The position numbers were made by a program, and so were the translations under genes. The notes beneath the pieces were generated by a model, which did no database searches, had not been told where the DNA came from, and was given only the letters and a program-made list of their open reading frames with translations. From Bacteroidetes bacterium RIFCSPLOWO2_12_FULL_37_12 (GTDB lineage Bacteria > Bacteroidota > Bacteroidia > 2-12-FULL-37-12), in NCBI GenBank assembly GCA_001769655.1, contig MEPC01000034.1:1-45591 (forward strand): DNA of 45,591 nt, given 5' to 3'. Each line of letters opens with the position of its first letter. The first letter of the stretch is position 1. Shown one piece after another: positions 22,501-37,500 of this stretch.

Positions 22501-25500
22501 TAAAATCCGTAATGGTTACAGTATGTGTACCCACTGAAAGTCCGGAAGCATTAATTGTTGTTTGAGTATTACTCCATACAAATGTGAAGGGTGATGTTCC
22601 GCCTCCGCTTACTGCAGTTGCTGTACCGTTAGTTCCACTATTACATGAAGGATCTGTTCCTGTAGCGCCTGCTGTAAGTAACGCTGGGTCAGTTAAAGTT
22701 GCTGAAACAGAGAATGTACATGAATTGTTATCGGTAATCGTAACTGTGTAAGTACCTGCCGCAATAGTTGTAATAGCGTTCGTCGCCCCTGCATTACTCC
22801 ACAAATAGGTATAGGGTGAAGTTCCGCCACTGGCTGTCACTGTTGCTCCACCTGTGCTGGTTCCATTACATGATGGATTCGTGCTAGCTATGGTTCCCGA
22901 AAGAGCTGTGGGTTGTGTAATGGTCGCTGATGCCGATGCTGAACATCCTTTTGAATCGGTTACAGTAGCTGTATAGGTTCCATTTCCTATGGAAGAAATA
23001 TTATCAGTTGTGAGTCCGGTTGACCATAGATAAGTATAAGGAGAAGTACCGCCGCCGGCTGTAACAGTAGCCGAACCGTTAGCCGCTCCGTTACATGTTA
23101 CATTTGTGCCTGATGCCGTTGCAGTTACTATAGTAGGTTCAGCAATAGTGACACTTTGTGAGCCCGTACATGATTTAGAATCTGTTACGGTAACAGTAAA
23201 TGTTCCGGGTCCGAAATTACTTACAGTGGCACTGGTTGCTGTATTGCTCCATAAGTATGTATAGGGTGACACTCCTCCGCTTGGTGTTGCGGTTGCGGCG
23301 CCATTGTTAGCTCCGTTACATGTTACATCGGTGACACCTGACATCGTTACTGTAATGGCAGGGCATCCTGTGGTTGTGCAAGTAATATTTGTTGAACCGG
23401 TTGGACTACAGGATGTGACTGTTGCCCTTACATAGAGAGTGACAGAAACATTTACCCCTAAACTTGCTGTATCATGAGTTGTTCCTGAACTTCCACTGCT
23501 TGGTGTGTACCAGGTTGCTCCTCCATCATTACTTACCTGATAACCACTTGCACCAACAACTGTATTCCATGTCCACTGAATAGTTGATATGGTTGTTACG
23601 CCGCAAGCAATTACGGGAACTGCTACTGCGGCTGGGTCTGTAATTGTTGTGCTAGCTGATGCTGTACATCCTTTAGCATCTGTTACTGTTATTGTGTATG
23701 TTCCCTGTAGGATTCCACTATTAACTGCTGTCCCGGCTCCATCTGACCATGCGTAGGATATAGGTGAAGTGCCACCACTTGCTGTCGCCGTAACAGAGCC
23801 ATCTGAACTCCCAATACAGGTAGGATTTGTTCCTGATGCAGAAACGGTAAGAGCGGCAGGGTCAGTCAATGTTACTGATGCCGAAGCTGAACATCCTTTT
23901 GAATCGGTAATTGTTACAGTATAAGTACCAGCAATTTTAGCTGAAATTGTTGCTGTGACTTCTGCACTGCTCCATAAGAATGTATATCCCGGAGTTCCAC
24001 CACCTGCTGAAGCAGTTGCGGAACCAGTGCTTGCTCCATTGCAACCTGGGTTTGTTCCTGTAGCGGATGCAGTAACGGCTGTTGGTGCCGAAAGGACTAC
24101 GGAAGAAGAAGCAGTACATGAATTCGCATCGGTTACCGTAACAGTAAACGTGCCGCTTCCAATTCCTGATTCTGTTGAAGTCGCACCACCACTGCTCCAT
24201 GCATACGTGTATGGGCTTGTACCTCCTGACGGAACTGCCGTAGCACTACCGTCTGTGGAAGTATTGCAATTAGGATTAGTACCACTTGTTGAAACAGATA
24301 ACGCAGAGGGCTCTCCAAGTATCACTGAAATATTAAAATTACATAAATTAGCATCTGTAACGGTTACATTGTAAGTCCCGGCATTTAATCCTGATACAAT
24401 TGCTGTGGTTGCGCCGCCTGTCCAAAGATATGTATAAGGTGAAAGACCACCTGAGGGACTGACCGTAGCAGAACCCGTGCTTGCGCCGTTGCATGTAGGA
24501 TCGGTACCGGCAACAGTTGCTGTAGGACCTGTTGCATCACTAACGCTTGCATTTGCCGTAGCTGTACATGATTTAGAGTCAGTTACCGTAACCGTATAGG
24601 TACCTGAGGCAATAGAGGATGCAGTAGAAGTTATGGCACCATTATCCCATATATAAGTATATGGAGAAACACCACCAACTACTGAAACGCTTGCTGAACC
24701 ATCTGCATTTCCACAAGTAGCAGAAACTGTAGAAGACGTTAATGCCATGCCCGCGGGATTACTTAACGTGACAGAGGTTGAAGCAGTACAACTCTTATTA
24801 TCTGTGACAGTCACAGTATAAGTAGCGGCGCTCAGTCCTGAAATCGTTGCTGTTACCTGCGCACCTGACCACACATAAGTATAAGGGGAAGTTCCACCTG
24901 CACCGGAGGCAGTGGCACTACCATTTGCTCCACCGTTACAGTCGGGATTGGTACCAACAGCGCTGGCTGTTAACACTGCGGGGTTTGTAAGAGTTACATT
25001 TCCTGATTTTGTGCATGACTTAGAATCAGTAACGGTTACTGTAAATGTTCCTGCCCCTAAACCTGAAGCTGTTGCGAGTGTCTGTCCATCATTCCAATTA
25101 TATGTAAAAGGAGATGTTCCGTTTGATGCGGTAACAGTAGCAGATCCATTGCTTCCTCCATTGCAACCGGGATCGGTGGATGCGAAACTAAGGGTGATAG
25201 CGGCTGGTTCGGTAATGATGACACTACCTGAAGCGGTACATGATTTTGAAGAAGTCACTGTCACTGTATATGTGCCGGCAGAAACACCAGATATTGATGC
25301 TGTTGTAGGTCCGCTTGACCAAGCAAAGGTGTATGGTGCTGTTGAACCAGAAGGAGCTGATGTTGCCGATCCATTTGCGCTACCGTTACAACTTAAATTT
25401 GTACCCGTAACATTTGCGGCTAAAGCAGTTGGATTATTTAATGTCACTGAACCAGAAATAGTACATCCTTTTGTATCCGTTACGGTTACTGTATAAGTAC

Positions 25501-28500
25501 CCGCGGCTACTCCTGAAATAGTGGATGTCACCTGAGTGCCAGACCATACATACGTGTATGGCGAAGTTCCTCCTCCTGCCGTTGCGGTTGCACTACCATC
25601 CGAAGCGCCATTGCAGGCAGGGTCCGTTCCGGTGACAGTGATTGTTAACACCGGTGGATTATTTAATGTAGAACTGGAAGATAACGTACATGCGTTTGCG
25701 TCGGTAACAGTAATTGTATATGTTCCTGCGGCAATGCTTGAAATTGTGGCTGTTGTTGCGCTGTTTGACCAAACATACGAGTAGGGTGAAGCGGCACCGG
25801 ATGCTGTGGCCGCGACAGAACCTGTGCTTGCGCCATTACATCCCGGATCTGTATTTACAAAACTAACTGCGAGCGCTGTTGGTTCTGTGAGGGTAATACT
25901 TTCTACAACAGAACAGGACTTAGAATCTGTAACTGTAACCGTATAGGTTGCCGCAGTCAAAGAAGAGATTGTGTTTGTTGTTGCCGTGTTAGACCACAGA
26001 TATGTGTATCCTGGTGAACCTCCGGCGGCTACAACTGTTGCAGATCCATTTGTTCCTGAATTACACGAAACGTTAGTTCCGGTAACTGTAGCGGTTAAGG
26101 CACCGGCAACGCCCACGGTTTCGTCTGCTGATGCAGTACATCCTTTTGCGTCAGTTACGGTTACTGTGTAAGTACCTCCTCCAAGATTTGATGCGGTTTG
26201 TGTTATTTGTCCATCGCTCCAAACAAACGTGTATGGAGATGTTCCTCCTGCGGGTGTTGCAGAAGCAGTTCCATCGTTAGATGCTCCACAACTTGCAATG
26301 GTTGAACTTGTAGATACACTAAGAGAAGATGGTTGATTTACCGTTGTACTACCATTAGCAGTACATCCATTGTTATCTGTGATTACAACACTGATTAAAC
26401 CCTGAGGTAAACTTGTAGCAGTGGCTGTAGTTTGTCCATCCGACCAAAGATAAGTATAGGGACTAACTCCACCTGCCGGAGTTGCTGTTGCAGAACCGGT
26501 ACTTCCTCCATTACAGGCAACATCTGTTTTTGTAACGGTCACGGTGACTGCAGAAGGAGCGGTTAAAGTAACATTTGCAGAAGCCGAACATGATTTTGAA
26601 TCAGAAATAGTAACGGTGTAAGTTCCCACGCCAATACCGGAAATCACCGCTGTTGCCTGGCCACCACTCCACGCGAACGTAAAACCTGGTGTACCTCCAC
26701 CTGCGCTTGCAGTGGCACTACCATTTGTTCCACCGTCACAACTCGGGTTTGTTCCAGTTGCTGATGCGGTAACGGCTGGGGGTGCAGATAAAATAACAGA
26801 CCCGGAAGCAGTACAACTATTCGCGTCGGTTACGGTTACCGTAAATGTTCCTGCGCCAAGTGTAGCGGCGGTCGCTGTTGTAGCGCCACTGCTCCATGCA
26901 TACGTGTAAGGAGAAACACCACCCGAAGGAGTTGCTGTTGCAGAACCGTCTGTAGATGAATTACAATTTGGATTAGTTCCCGCGGCACTGACTGACAGAG
27001 CAGAAGGAGCTGTTAAAGTTACGCTGGCAACAGCAATACATGCTTTAGCGTCTGTAACAGTTACGTTATAGGTTCCCGCACCCAAGGTAGTAGCAACTGC
27101 CGTAAGTTGTGCGGAAGGTGACCATGAATATGAGTAGGGTGATGTGCCACCGGCAGGAGTAACTGTAGCACTTCCATTCGTTCCACCATTACATGAAGGG
27201 TTAGTACCACTGGCAGAAGCTGTTGGACCCCCAATATCAGATACGTTAGCATTTGCCGAAGCAGTACAAGATTTGCTGTCAGTAACCGTGACTGTATAAC
27301 CTAAAGCGGGTAGCCCAGATACTAATGAAGTTGTGGCTGAATTGGACCACACATAAGTGTATGGCGATGTGCCATTTACAACCCCTGTTACATCCACCGA
27401 ACCGTTAGATGCACCGCAAGTAGAGTTTGTAGTGCTTGTTGTTACAGACATTGCCACCGGGTTTGCAAGAGTTGCAGAAGCCGAGGCAGTGCAGGATTTG
27501 CTATCTGTTACGGTGACAGTGTAAGTACCTGCTAATTGCCCTGAAATGGATGCAGTTGCCTGAGCGCCTGACCATAAATAACTATAAGGAGAAGTTCCAC
27601 CGGAGGGTGTGGCTGTTGCTGAACCGTTTGCTCCGCCGTTGCAAGCAGGGTCAGTTTTTGATGTTGTAACTGATAATGCGGATGGAGCCGTCAGAGTGAC
27701 ACTGGCTGTTACTGTACATGACTTTGAATCAGAAACAGTTACTGTATATGTGCCAGCTCCCATCGTAGAAATTGAAGCAGTTACTTGTCCTGAGCTCCAT
27801 ACATAAGTATATGGTGAAGTTCCACCACCGGGTGTTACAGTTGCTGAACCATCAGTTCCGCCATTGCAACCTGGATTTGTGCCGGCAGTAGTGGCAGTTA
27901 CTGCTGTAGGTTGGCTAAGTGTGACACTTGTTGAGGCAGTACAGAATTTAGAATCTGATACTGTAACCGTATAGGTTCCCTGGCTTAAACCAGAAATAGC
28001 CGCTGTGATTTGTGCACCTGACCATAGATACGTGTAAGGGCCTGTTCCTCCTCCACCTGATGCTGTAGCACTTCCATTGGTGCCTCCATTACAGGAAGGA
28101 TCTGTACCAGTGACACTGGCTGTCACTGCAGTAGGTTGAGTGAGTGTGACACTTGCGCTTGCCGTACATGATTTTGAATCAGTTACCGTGATGGTATATG
28201 TTCCTAATGCAAGACCGCTTATGTTTTGAGTTGTTTGTGCGCCACTCCATGCATACGTGTAAGGACTTGTTCCACCAGATGGAGAGGAAGAAGCCGAACC
28301 GTTAGCGCCACCATTACAGCTTGGGTCGGTTCCTGTTGCTGTAACAGTAAGACCCGCAGGTGCTGTTAATGTGACTGATGCTGAAGCGCTACAGGATTTA
28401 CTATCTGTAACGGTAATAGTATAAGTACCCGCGGCAAGAACGGCTGTGGTATTTTGAGTTACTTGTGCATTTGACCATGCATAAGTATATGGTGATGTTC

Positions 28501-31500
28501 CGCCGGAAGGTGTTGAGGATGCTGAGCCGTCAGAAGCGCCATTGCAATTTGGATTGGTTCCAGATGCAGTGACACTAACAGAAACAGGTGCGGTTAAAGT
28601 GACATTGCTGGAAATCGTACAGGTTTGTGCATCCGTTGCAGTGACAGTATAAGTTCCAGAACCTATTCCGGAAATCGAAGCGGTAATCTGAGCACCTGAC
28701 CATAGATACGTGTAGGGTGAAGTTCCTCCCCCTGCGGTTGCAGTGGCACTGCCATTTGTACTTCCTGAGCAGGATGGGTCGGTTCCAGTGACACTAAGTG
28801 TCATTGCCGGAGGTTGAGTTAATGTTGTATTTGCGCTAGCTGTACAGCCCTTGGCATCCGTAATGGTAATTGTATAAGTTCCTATTATAAGCGCACTGAT
28901 GTTTTGTGTTGTAGCACCACCGTTCCACGCATAAGTGTATGGACTTGTACCGCCGGAAGGTGTTGATGAAGCAGAACCGTTGGCACCACCGTTACAACTT
29001 GGGTTTGTACCCGAAGCAGTAACACTTAACAAGGATGGGATTGTTATAACAACACTTGCAGATGCAGAGCATGATTTATTATCTGTTACAGTAACTGTAT
29101 AAGTACCTGCAGAAAAACCTGTAGCAACCGCGGTAACTTGTCCATCACTCCACAAATAAGTGTATGGGGAAGTTCCTCCTGAAGGAGTAGCTGTGGAAGA
29201 ACCGGTGCCACTATTGCAATTAGGATTTGTTCCTGCGGTTGTAACTGTCAATGATGAAGGAGCTGTTAGTGTCACCGTGGCAGAAGCAGTACAGCTTTTA
29301 CTGTCGGTAACCGTTACATTATAAACAGCGGCGCCTAACCCTGTTGCTGTTGCTGTAGTTTGTGCGGGTGTTGTGTTCCACAAATAAGTATAACCAGGTG
29401 TGCCACCAGCCGGCGAAACAGTAGCGGAGCCATCCGTACTTCCATTACAACTAGGATTGGTTCCAGTGGCTGAAGCTGTGAGGGCTGAAGGGGCGGTTAG
29501 TGTCACTGATGCGGAAGCGGAGCATGATTTATTATCAGTTACCGTTATGGTATATGTGCCAGCCCCAAGCGATGAGATTGTAGCGGTTACTTGTGCACCT
29601 GACCATGCATACGTGTAAGGACTTGTTCCACCAGATGGTGTTGCTGTTGCAGAGCCATTGGTACTACCATTACAGGAAGGATCAGTGCCCGTTGCTGTTA
29701 CGCTCAATGCCGTAGGTTGAGAAAGTGTCACTGAAGCAGAAATGGTACACGAATTATTATCTGAAACAGTCACGGTATAGGTTCCTAAAATTAACCCGCT
29801 TATAGTTTGAGTTGTTTGAGCATTACTCCATAAATATGTGTAAGGACTTGTTCCGCCAGAAGGAGTTGCTGTTGCTGTTCCTGTTGTTCCTCCATTACAG
29901 GAAGGATCTGTTCCGGTTGCAGTTGCTGATAATGCAGAAGGTTGAGCCAGAGTGACACTTGCTGAGAAAGTGCATGTTTGAGCATCGGTTACGGTAACTG
30001 TGTAGGTTCCTGAAGGTAATCCAGAAACCGTTGCAACTACTTGTCCACCGTTCCATGCATAACTATAAGGCGATGTTCCTCCGGAAGGTGTTCCGGTGAC
30101 ACTACCATTAGAACCGCCATTACAAGATGGGTCTGTGCCGGTGGCTGTCGCTGTTAATGAGGCAGGATTATTTAATGTCACAGATGTACTGATAGTACAG
30201 CTTTTTGAATCCGTTACAGTAACAGTGTAAGTACCGGATGTGATTCCACTTATACTTACAGTTGTTGCCGCATTATTCCAAACATAAGTGTATGCCGGGG
30301 TTCCACCTGATGGTGACGCGGTGGCACTGCCATCGCTACTTCCATTACAACTTGGATTAGTTCCGGTTGCTGATGCGGCTAATGCAGTAGGTTCTGTGAG
30401 TGTTACATTGGAAGTAACGGTGCAACTTTTTGCATCGGTTACTGTCACCGTATAGGTTCCTGCTCCGATACCGCTTACTGTTTGTGTCACTGCTCCTCCA
30501 TTCCATGCATACGTATAGGGTGTCGTTCCTCCTGCTGGTGTAGTAGTGGCACTTCCATTTGTTCCTCCGTTACAGCTTGGGTTGGTGCCTGTAGTGGTGG
30601 TAGTTAATGTTACAGGTTCTGTGAGAGTAACATTCCCGCTTGCTGTACATGAATTGGCATCCGTGGTGGTTACCGTATAAGTCCCAGCTCCAATACTGCT
30701 TAATGTTTGAGTTGTCGCTCCAGTATTCCATGCATACGTATATGGACTTGTTCCTCCGGATGGGGTAGCAGTGGCACTGCCATTTGTATTTCCATTACAA
30801 CTTGGATTTGTACCGGCGGCTGAAACGGACAATGCTGTGGGCTGAGATAATGTAACACTTGCAGAGAAGGAGCATGATTTTGCGTCTGTCACTGTGACTG
30901 TGTAGGTACCAGCCGTTAACCCTGAAATAGATTGAGTTAATGCTCCACCATTCCAAGCATATGTAAACGGTGATGTACCGCCAGATGGGTTTGCTGTAGC
31001 ACTTCCATTTGATCCGCCATTACAAGATGGGTCGGTACCGGTTGCTGTTGCAGTTAATGCGGCTGGGTTGCTTAAGGTTAGGTTTGCTGTGGCTGTACAA
31101 CTATTAGCATCGGTCACTGTTACTGTATATGTACCAGATGAAATACTGCTTATGGTGGCTGTAGTTTGAGCATTGCTCCATAAATATGTATATGCAGGTG
31201 TACCTCCGCCCGGTGTTACGGTTGCGCTGCCATCACTGCTTCCATTACAACTTGGATTGGTGCCACTCGCCGAAGCGGTAAGTGCGGCAGGCGCTGTCAA
31301 TGTTACGTTTGCTGTGGCTGTGCAACTATTGGCATCTGTTACAGTTACTGTATATGTTCCGGAACCAATACTACTTACAGTGGTAGCTGTTCCTCCGGTA
31401 CTCCAAGCGTAAGTATATGGTGATGTTCCTCCGGCTGGTGTTACTGTAGCACTTCCATCAGTGCTTGCATTACAACTTGGATTTGTGCCACTCGCGCTTG

Positions 31501-34500
31501 CAGTCAAAGCTGTTGGTGCAGTAATGGTTGTGTTGCCACTAATGGTGCAGGAATTAGCATCGGTTATTGTAACAGTATATGTGCCCGCTCCCAAACTGCT
31601 TACACTGGTTGTTGTTGCTCCTCCATTCCACGCATACGTATATGGAGAAGTCCCTCCGCCTGGTGTTGCGGTGACACTACCATCTGTGCTTCCGTTACAA
31701 CTTGGGTTCGTTCCGGTCACAGATAAAGTAAGTGCTGTTGGCTGGCTTAATGTTACATTGGCTGAGAAAGAACAGGACTTTGCGTCCGTTACTGTCACTG
31801 TATATGTTCCGGCAGGTTGGGCTGATATTGTTGAAATTACCGCCCCTGTACTCCAAACATAAGAAAAAGGAGATGTGCCCCCTGAAGTAGTAGCTGTAGC
31901 GCTTCCATTGGAGCCACCGTTACAAGATGGGTCGGTCCCCGTAGTTGATGCTGATAATGAGGCAGGATTGCTCAACGTCACATTAGCAGTTACAGTACAA
32001 CTATTAACGTCTGTAACTGTCACAGTATATGTACCTGAAGAAACACTGCTTAAAGTTGAAGTTGTTGCGCCGGTACTCCATAAATAAGTGTATCCTGGTG
32101 TTCCACCAGAAGCAGTAGTTGTGGCACTACCATCGCTACTTCCATTACAACTTGGATTGGTACCGGTTACTGAAGCCGTCAGGGCTGTAGGTTGTGAAAT
32201 TACTACGTCATCAGTTGCAGTACAGGATTTAGAGTCGGTAACAGTTATTGTATATGTGCCTGCACCAATACTAGAAATAGTTGCAGTGGTTGGTCCGGAT
32301 GACCAAGCGTAAGTATAAGGTGAAATTCCTCCACCTGCGGTGACAGTGGCACTACCATCGGTTGCGGCATTGCAACTTGGATCGGTACCTGTTGCGGAGG
32401 CAGTAAGCAAGGCGGGATTAGAAAGTGTAGCATCTGAAGAAATGGTGCATGAATTGGCATCCGTAACTGTAACTGTATAGGTTCCTCCTCCTAAACTCGA
32501 CACCGTAGAGGTTGTAGCGGCATTGCTCCATGCATACGTTAAGGGTGACGTTCCGCCACCGGCTGTTGCTGTAACACTTCCATTTGTATTTCCATTACAC
32601 GAGGGGTCTGTTCCTGTGACAGTAAGTGTAAGTGCGGCGGGATTTGTTAATACTTCGTTATCTGTGGCTGTACATGATTTTGAATCAGTTACAGTTACAG
32701 TATATGTTCCTGCACCTAAACTTGTGGCTGATGTAGCTGTGGATGCATTTGACCAAAGGTATGTATAGGGTGAAGTACCGCCGCCAGGAGTAACTGTGGC
32801 ACTTCCGTTTGTGCTTCCATTGCAACTCGGACTAGTAGAAGTGATAGCGGCAGTTAACGCTACTGGAGAAGTTATGGTAACATTATTTGTTGCGGTACAA
32901 CTGTTAGCGTCTGTAACGGTGACTGTGAATGTACCATCCGTCAAACTTGTTATGCTTGAAGTAGTGGCAGTAGTTGACCATAAATAAGTGTATGGACTGG
33001 TTCCACCCCCAGCAGTAACTGTTGCGCTTCCGTTTGTACCGGCATTGCAACTTGGGTTTGTGGAGGTCATGGTTGCCGTAACAGCCGTAGGTGCAGTCAA
33101 CGTGCCGTTTGCGGTAGCAGTACAACTTTTAGAATCTGTAACGGTAATAGTATATGTACCTGCGCCTTTACTGCTGATATTATCGGTTGTTTCGCCTGAT
33201 GACCACAAATAGGTATTTCCACCATTCCCACCTGATGTTGTTAATGTAGCCGAACCGTTAGTTCCGCCATTGCAACTTGGGTTTGTAGTAGTGACACTGG
33301 CTGTCATTGCGGCTGGTTCAACTAAGGTCGTTGAAGCAGGTGCATCACAACCTACATTGTCCGTAACGGTGACACTGACAAGACCAGCAGACAGACCGGA
33401 TACGGAAGTTGTTGTTGCACCCGTACTCCAGAGATAAGTATATGGTGATGTACCACCTGCGGCAGAAACAGTGGCACTACCATTGGAATTTCCATTGCAA
33501 GAAGGATTTGTACTAGTAAGAGTTGCTGTTGGGGCACCTGTATTCAATACGTTTACGGAGGTTGTAGCTGTACACGATTTACTATCAGTTACAGTTGCTG
33601 TATAAGTACCTGCCGCAAGAGTGGACGCTGTAGTTTGGGTGGCATCTCCACTAGACCATAAATAGGAGAAAGCCGGTGTTCCACCCGAAGTAACAGAAAC
33701 AGTAGCATCGCCATTGCTACCCCCGCAAGTTGCAGGATTTGTAGAACCCGAAAGAACAATTGCCGCTGGATTTGAAATAGTGACATCGTCAGAAGCGGAA
33801 CAGGATTTACTATCTGTTACGGTGACTGTATAAGTTCCTGCTACTAATGTTGCTGTTGTGTTTTGAGTTGATTGTGTATTAGACCAAAGGAAAGTATTTC
33901 CACCATTTCCTCCTACCGGAGTTGAACTTGCAGAGCCATTGCTACCTCCGTTACAATCAGGATTTGTACCTGAAGCAGTAACGGTTAAGGAAGCTGGTGC
34001 GGTGAGTACGACACTAGCTGTGGCAACACAGGAATTTGCATCAAGTACAGTCACGCCGAACGTTCCAGCCGGAAGACCTGTTGCTATTGCTGTTAACTGC
34101 GCCGGTGTGGAATTCCATGAATAAGTATATGGTGAAGTTCCACCCCCCGGTGTGACAGTGGCACTACCATTTGAATTTCCGTTGCAACTTGGATTTGTGC
34201 CTGAAGCTGATGCGGTTACCGCGGAAGGAGCGGTTAAAGTCGTATTTGCAGAAATAGTACATGAGTTGGCGTCTGTCACTGTTACCGTATAGGTTGCCGC
34301 TGAAAGTCCGGAAATAGTTGTTGCTGTTCCACCCGTGGACCATGCATACGTTAAAGAACCTGTACCTCCTCCTGCTGTCACGGTAGCGCTACCATTCGTT
34401 GAACCATTGCAACTTGGGTTTGTTCCGCTTACAGTTGCGCTCAATGCAACAGGGTTTGTAAGTGTCACTGAACTGCTAACGCTACAAGATTTTGCGTCGG

Positions 34501-37500
34501 TAACCGTAACAGTATATGTGCCTGCCGACAAAGTTGTAACTGTAACAGTAGTAGCACCAGTTGTCCACGCGTAAGTAAAGGGTGAGGTTCCACCTGCCGG
34601 GGCAGTAGTGGCGCTTCCGTTAGTTCCGCCATTACAGCTTGGATTAGTGCCTGTTGTTGTTGTAGAAAGAACTACAGGATTAGTTAAAGTGACCGATGCT
34701 GTTTCCGTGCAAGAGTTTGCGTCCGTTATGGTTACTGTATATGTTGCGGCACTTAAAGAAGAAATAGTTGTTGTAGTTGCACCTGTTGACCAAACATAAG
34801 TATAAGCAGGCACTCCACCACCGGGTGTCGCTGTGGCGCTACCGTTTGAAGCACCATTGCAACTTGGATTTGTTCCGGTTGCGGTGGCAGTTAAATCGGT
34901 AGGTTGTGTAACAACTGCACTTACGCTGGCTGTACAACTGTTGGCGTCTGTAACGGTTACCGTATAGGTTCCTGCAGATAGGTTTGTGGCTGTGGCAGTC
35001 GTTTGACCTCCCGTCCATGAATAAGAGTAACCGGGGGTACCACCTGCTCCGGAGCCGGTTGCTGAACCATTGCTTCCGCTATTACACGAAACGGCAGAAG
35101 GTGTAGCTGTTACTGAGAGCGCAGAAGGTGCAGAAATTGTAACTGACCCTGAAATGGTACACGTATTGGCATCTGTTACTGTAACAGTATATGTTCCTGC
35201 GCTTAAGCTACTCAAATTTTGAGTTGTAGGACCAGTACTCCAAGCATAAGTATATGCGGGTGTACCTCCACCTGGTGTTGATGTTGTACTACCATTTGCA
35301 CCACCATTGCAACTTGGACCCGTGCCTGTAACTGAAAGCGTCAGAGCTGTGGGTGCAGTTAACGTCACAGATCCGGAAATTGTACAACTATTGGCATCAG
35401 TTACTGTGACTGTATATGTACCTACACTTAAAGAGCTTAAAGTTGATGTTGTAGCGGCATTTGACCATGCATAAGTTAAAGCGCCTGTACCACCACCGGC
35501 AGTTGCCGTTGCACTACCATTAGAACCCCCATTGCAACTTGGATTTGTTCCTGTTACAGTTAATGTTAAAGCGGGTGGGTTGGTTAATGTTACATTACCT
35601 GAGGCGGTACAACTATTACCATCTGTCGCTGTTGCTGTATAGGTACCTGCACTCAAACTCGAGATTGTTGATGCTGTTGCGGCATTTGACCATAAATAAG
35701 TAAACACTCCTGTGCCCCCTGCTCCGGCTACGGTGGCAGTTCCATTAGCTCCACCATTACAGCTTGGGTTTGTGCCGGTTACAGTTGCAGTTACTGCTGT
35801 TGGATTTGTAAGTGTAACATTTCCTGAAACAGTGCATGAGTTTGCATCTGTAACTGTGACTGTATAAGTACCTGCTACCAAACCACTTCTTGTTTGTGTT
35901 ACTGCGCCGCCGTTCCATGCATACGAATATGCACCGGTTCCTCCCGCTGGAGTTGCTGTGGCTGTTCCGTTTGCGCCTCCATTACAACTTGGATTAGTTC
36001 CGGTGACTGAAACAGTTAATGCCGGCGGGTTAGTAAGTGTTACTGATGCCGATATTGTACAACTTTTTGTGTCGGTAACAGTTACTGTAAATGTACCTGC
36101 TGATAAACTACTTATTGTTTGAGTTGTTGCGGCGTTTGACCATACATACGTATATCCAGGCGTTCCACCTCCGGGTGTTGCTGTGGCTGTGCCGTTTGTT
36201 CCACCATTACAACTTGGATTAGTTCCAGTGGCTGAAAGGGTTAATGCGGCTGGGTTTGTCAATGTGACATTTCCTGTGGCTGTACAGTTATTTCCATCCG
36301 TGACCGTTGCTGTATAAGTGCCTGCGGACAGTCCTGATATTGTCGTAGTAGTTGCGGCGTTTGACCAAAGGTAAGTGAATACGCCGGTTCCTCCAGCCCC
36401 TGCTACAGTAGCTGTTCCGTTTGATCCACCATTACAACTTGGATTAGTTCCAGTAACGGTTGCTGTTACGGCGGTTGGGTTTGTCAACGTGACATTTCCA
36501 GTAGCTGTACAACTGTTTCCATCGGTTACAGTTGCTGTATAAGTACCGGCTGTCAATCCTGATATAGTACTCGTGGTAGCGGCGTTTGACCACAAATAAG
36601 TAAATGTGCCTGTTCCTCCGGCACCAACTGCTGTAGCTGTTCCGTTTGATCCACCATTACAACTAGGATTAGTTCCGGTTACGGAAGCGGTGACTGCCGT
36701 TGGATTGGTCAATGTTACGTTTCCTGTAGCTGTGCAACTGTTACCATCGGTTACAGTTGCTGTATAGGTTCCGGCAACTAAACCAGTAATTGTTGTGGTA
36801 GTTGCTCCAGTTGACCATGCATACGTAAATACTCCTGTTCCTCCTGCTCCTGCTACTGTGGCTGTTCCGTTTGAGCCACCATTACAACTTGGGTTTGTGC
36901 CTGTTACCGTGGCGGTTACTGCTGTTGGGTTGGTAAGCGTTACATTTCCTGTGGCTGTACAACTTTTTCCATCGGTTACAGTCGCTGTATAAGTTCCTGC
37001 CGACAATCCTGATATAGTACTAGTGGTAGCGGCGTTTGACCACAAATAAGTAAATGTGCCTGTTCCTCCGGCACCAACTGCTGTAGCTGTTCCGTTTGAT
37101 CCACCATTACAACTAGGATTAGTTCCGGTTACGGAAGCGGTGACTGCCGTTGGATTGGTCAATGTTACGTTTCCTGTAGCTGTGCAACTGTTACCATCGG
37201 TTACAGTTGCTGTATAGGTTCCGGCAACTAAACCAGTAATTGTTGTGGTAGTTGCTCCAGTTGACCATGCATACGTAAATACTCCTGTTCCTCCTGCTCC
37301 TGCTACTGTGGCTGTTCCGTTTGAGCCACCATTACAACTTGGGTTTGTGCCTGTTACCGTGGCGGTTACTGCTGTTGGGTTGGTAAGCGTTACATTTCCT
37401 GTGGCTGTACAACTTTTTCCATCGGTTACAGTCGCTGTATAAGTTCCTGCCGACAATCCTGATATAGTACTAGTAGTTGCGGCGTTTGACCACAAATAAG

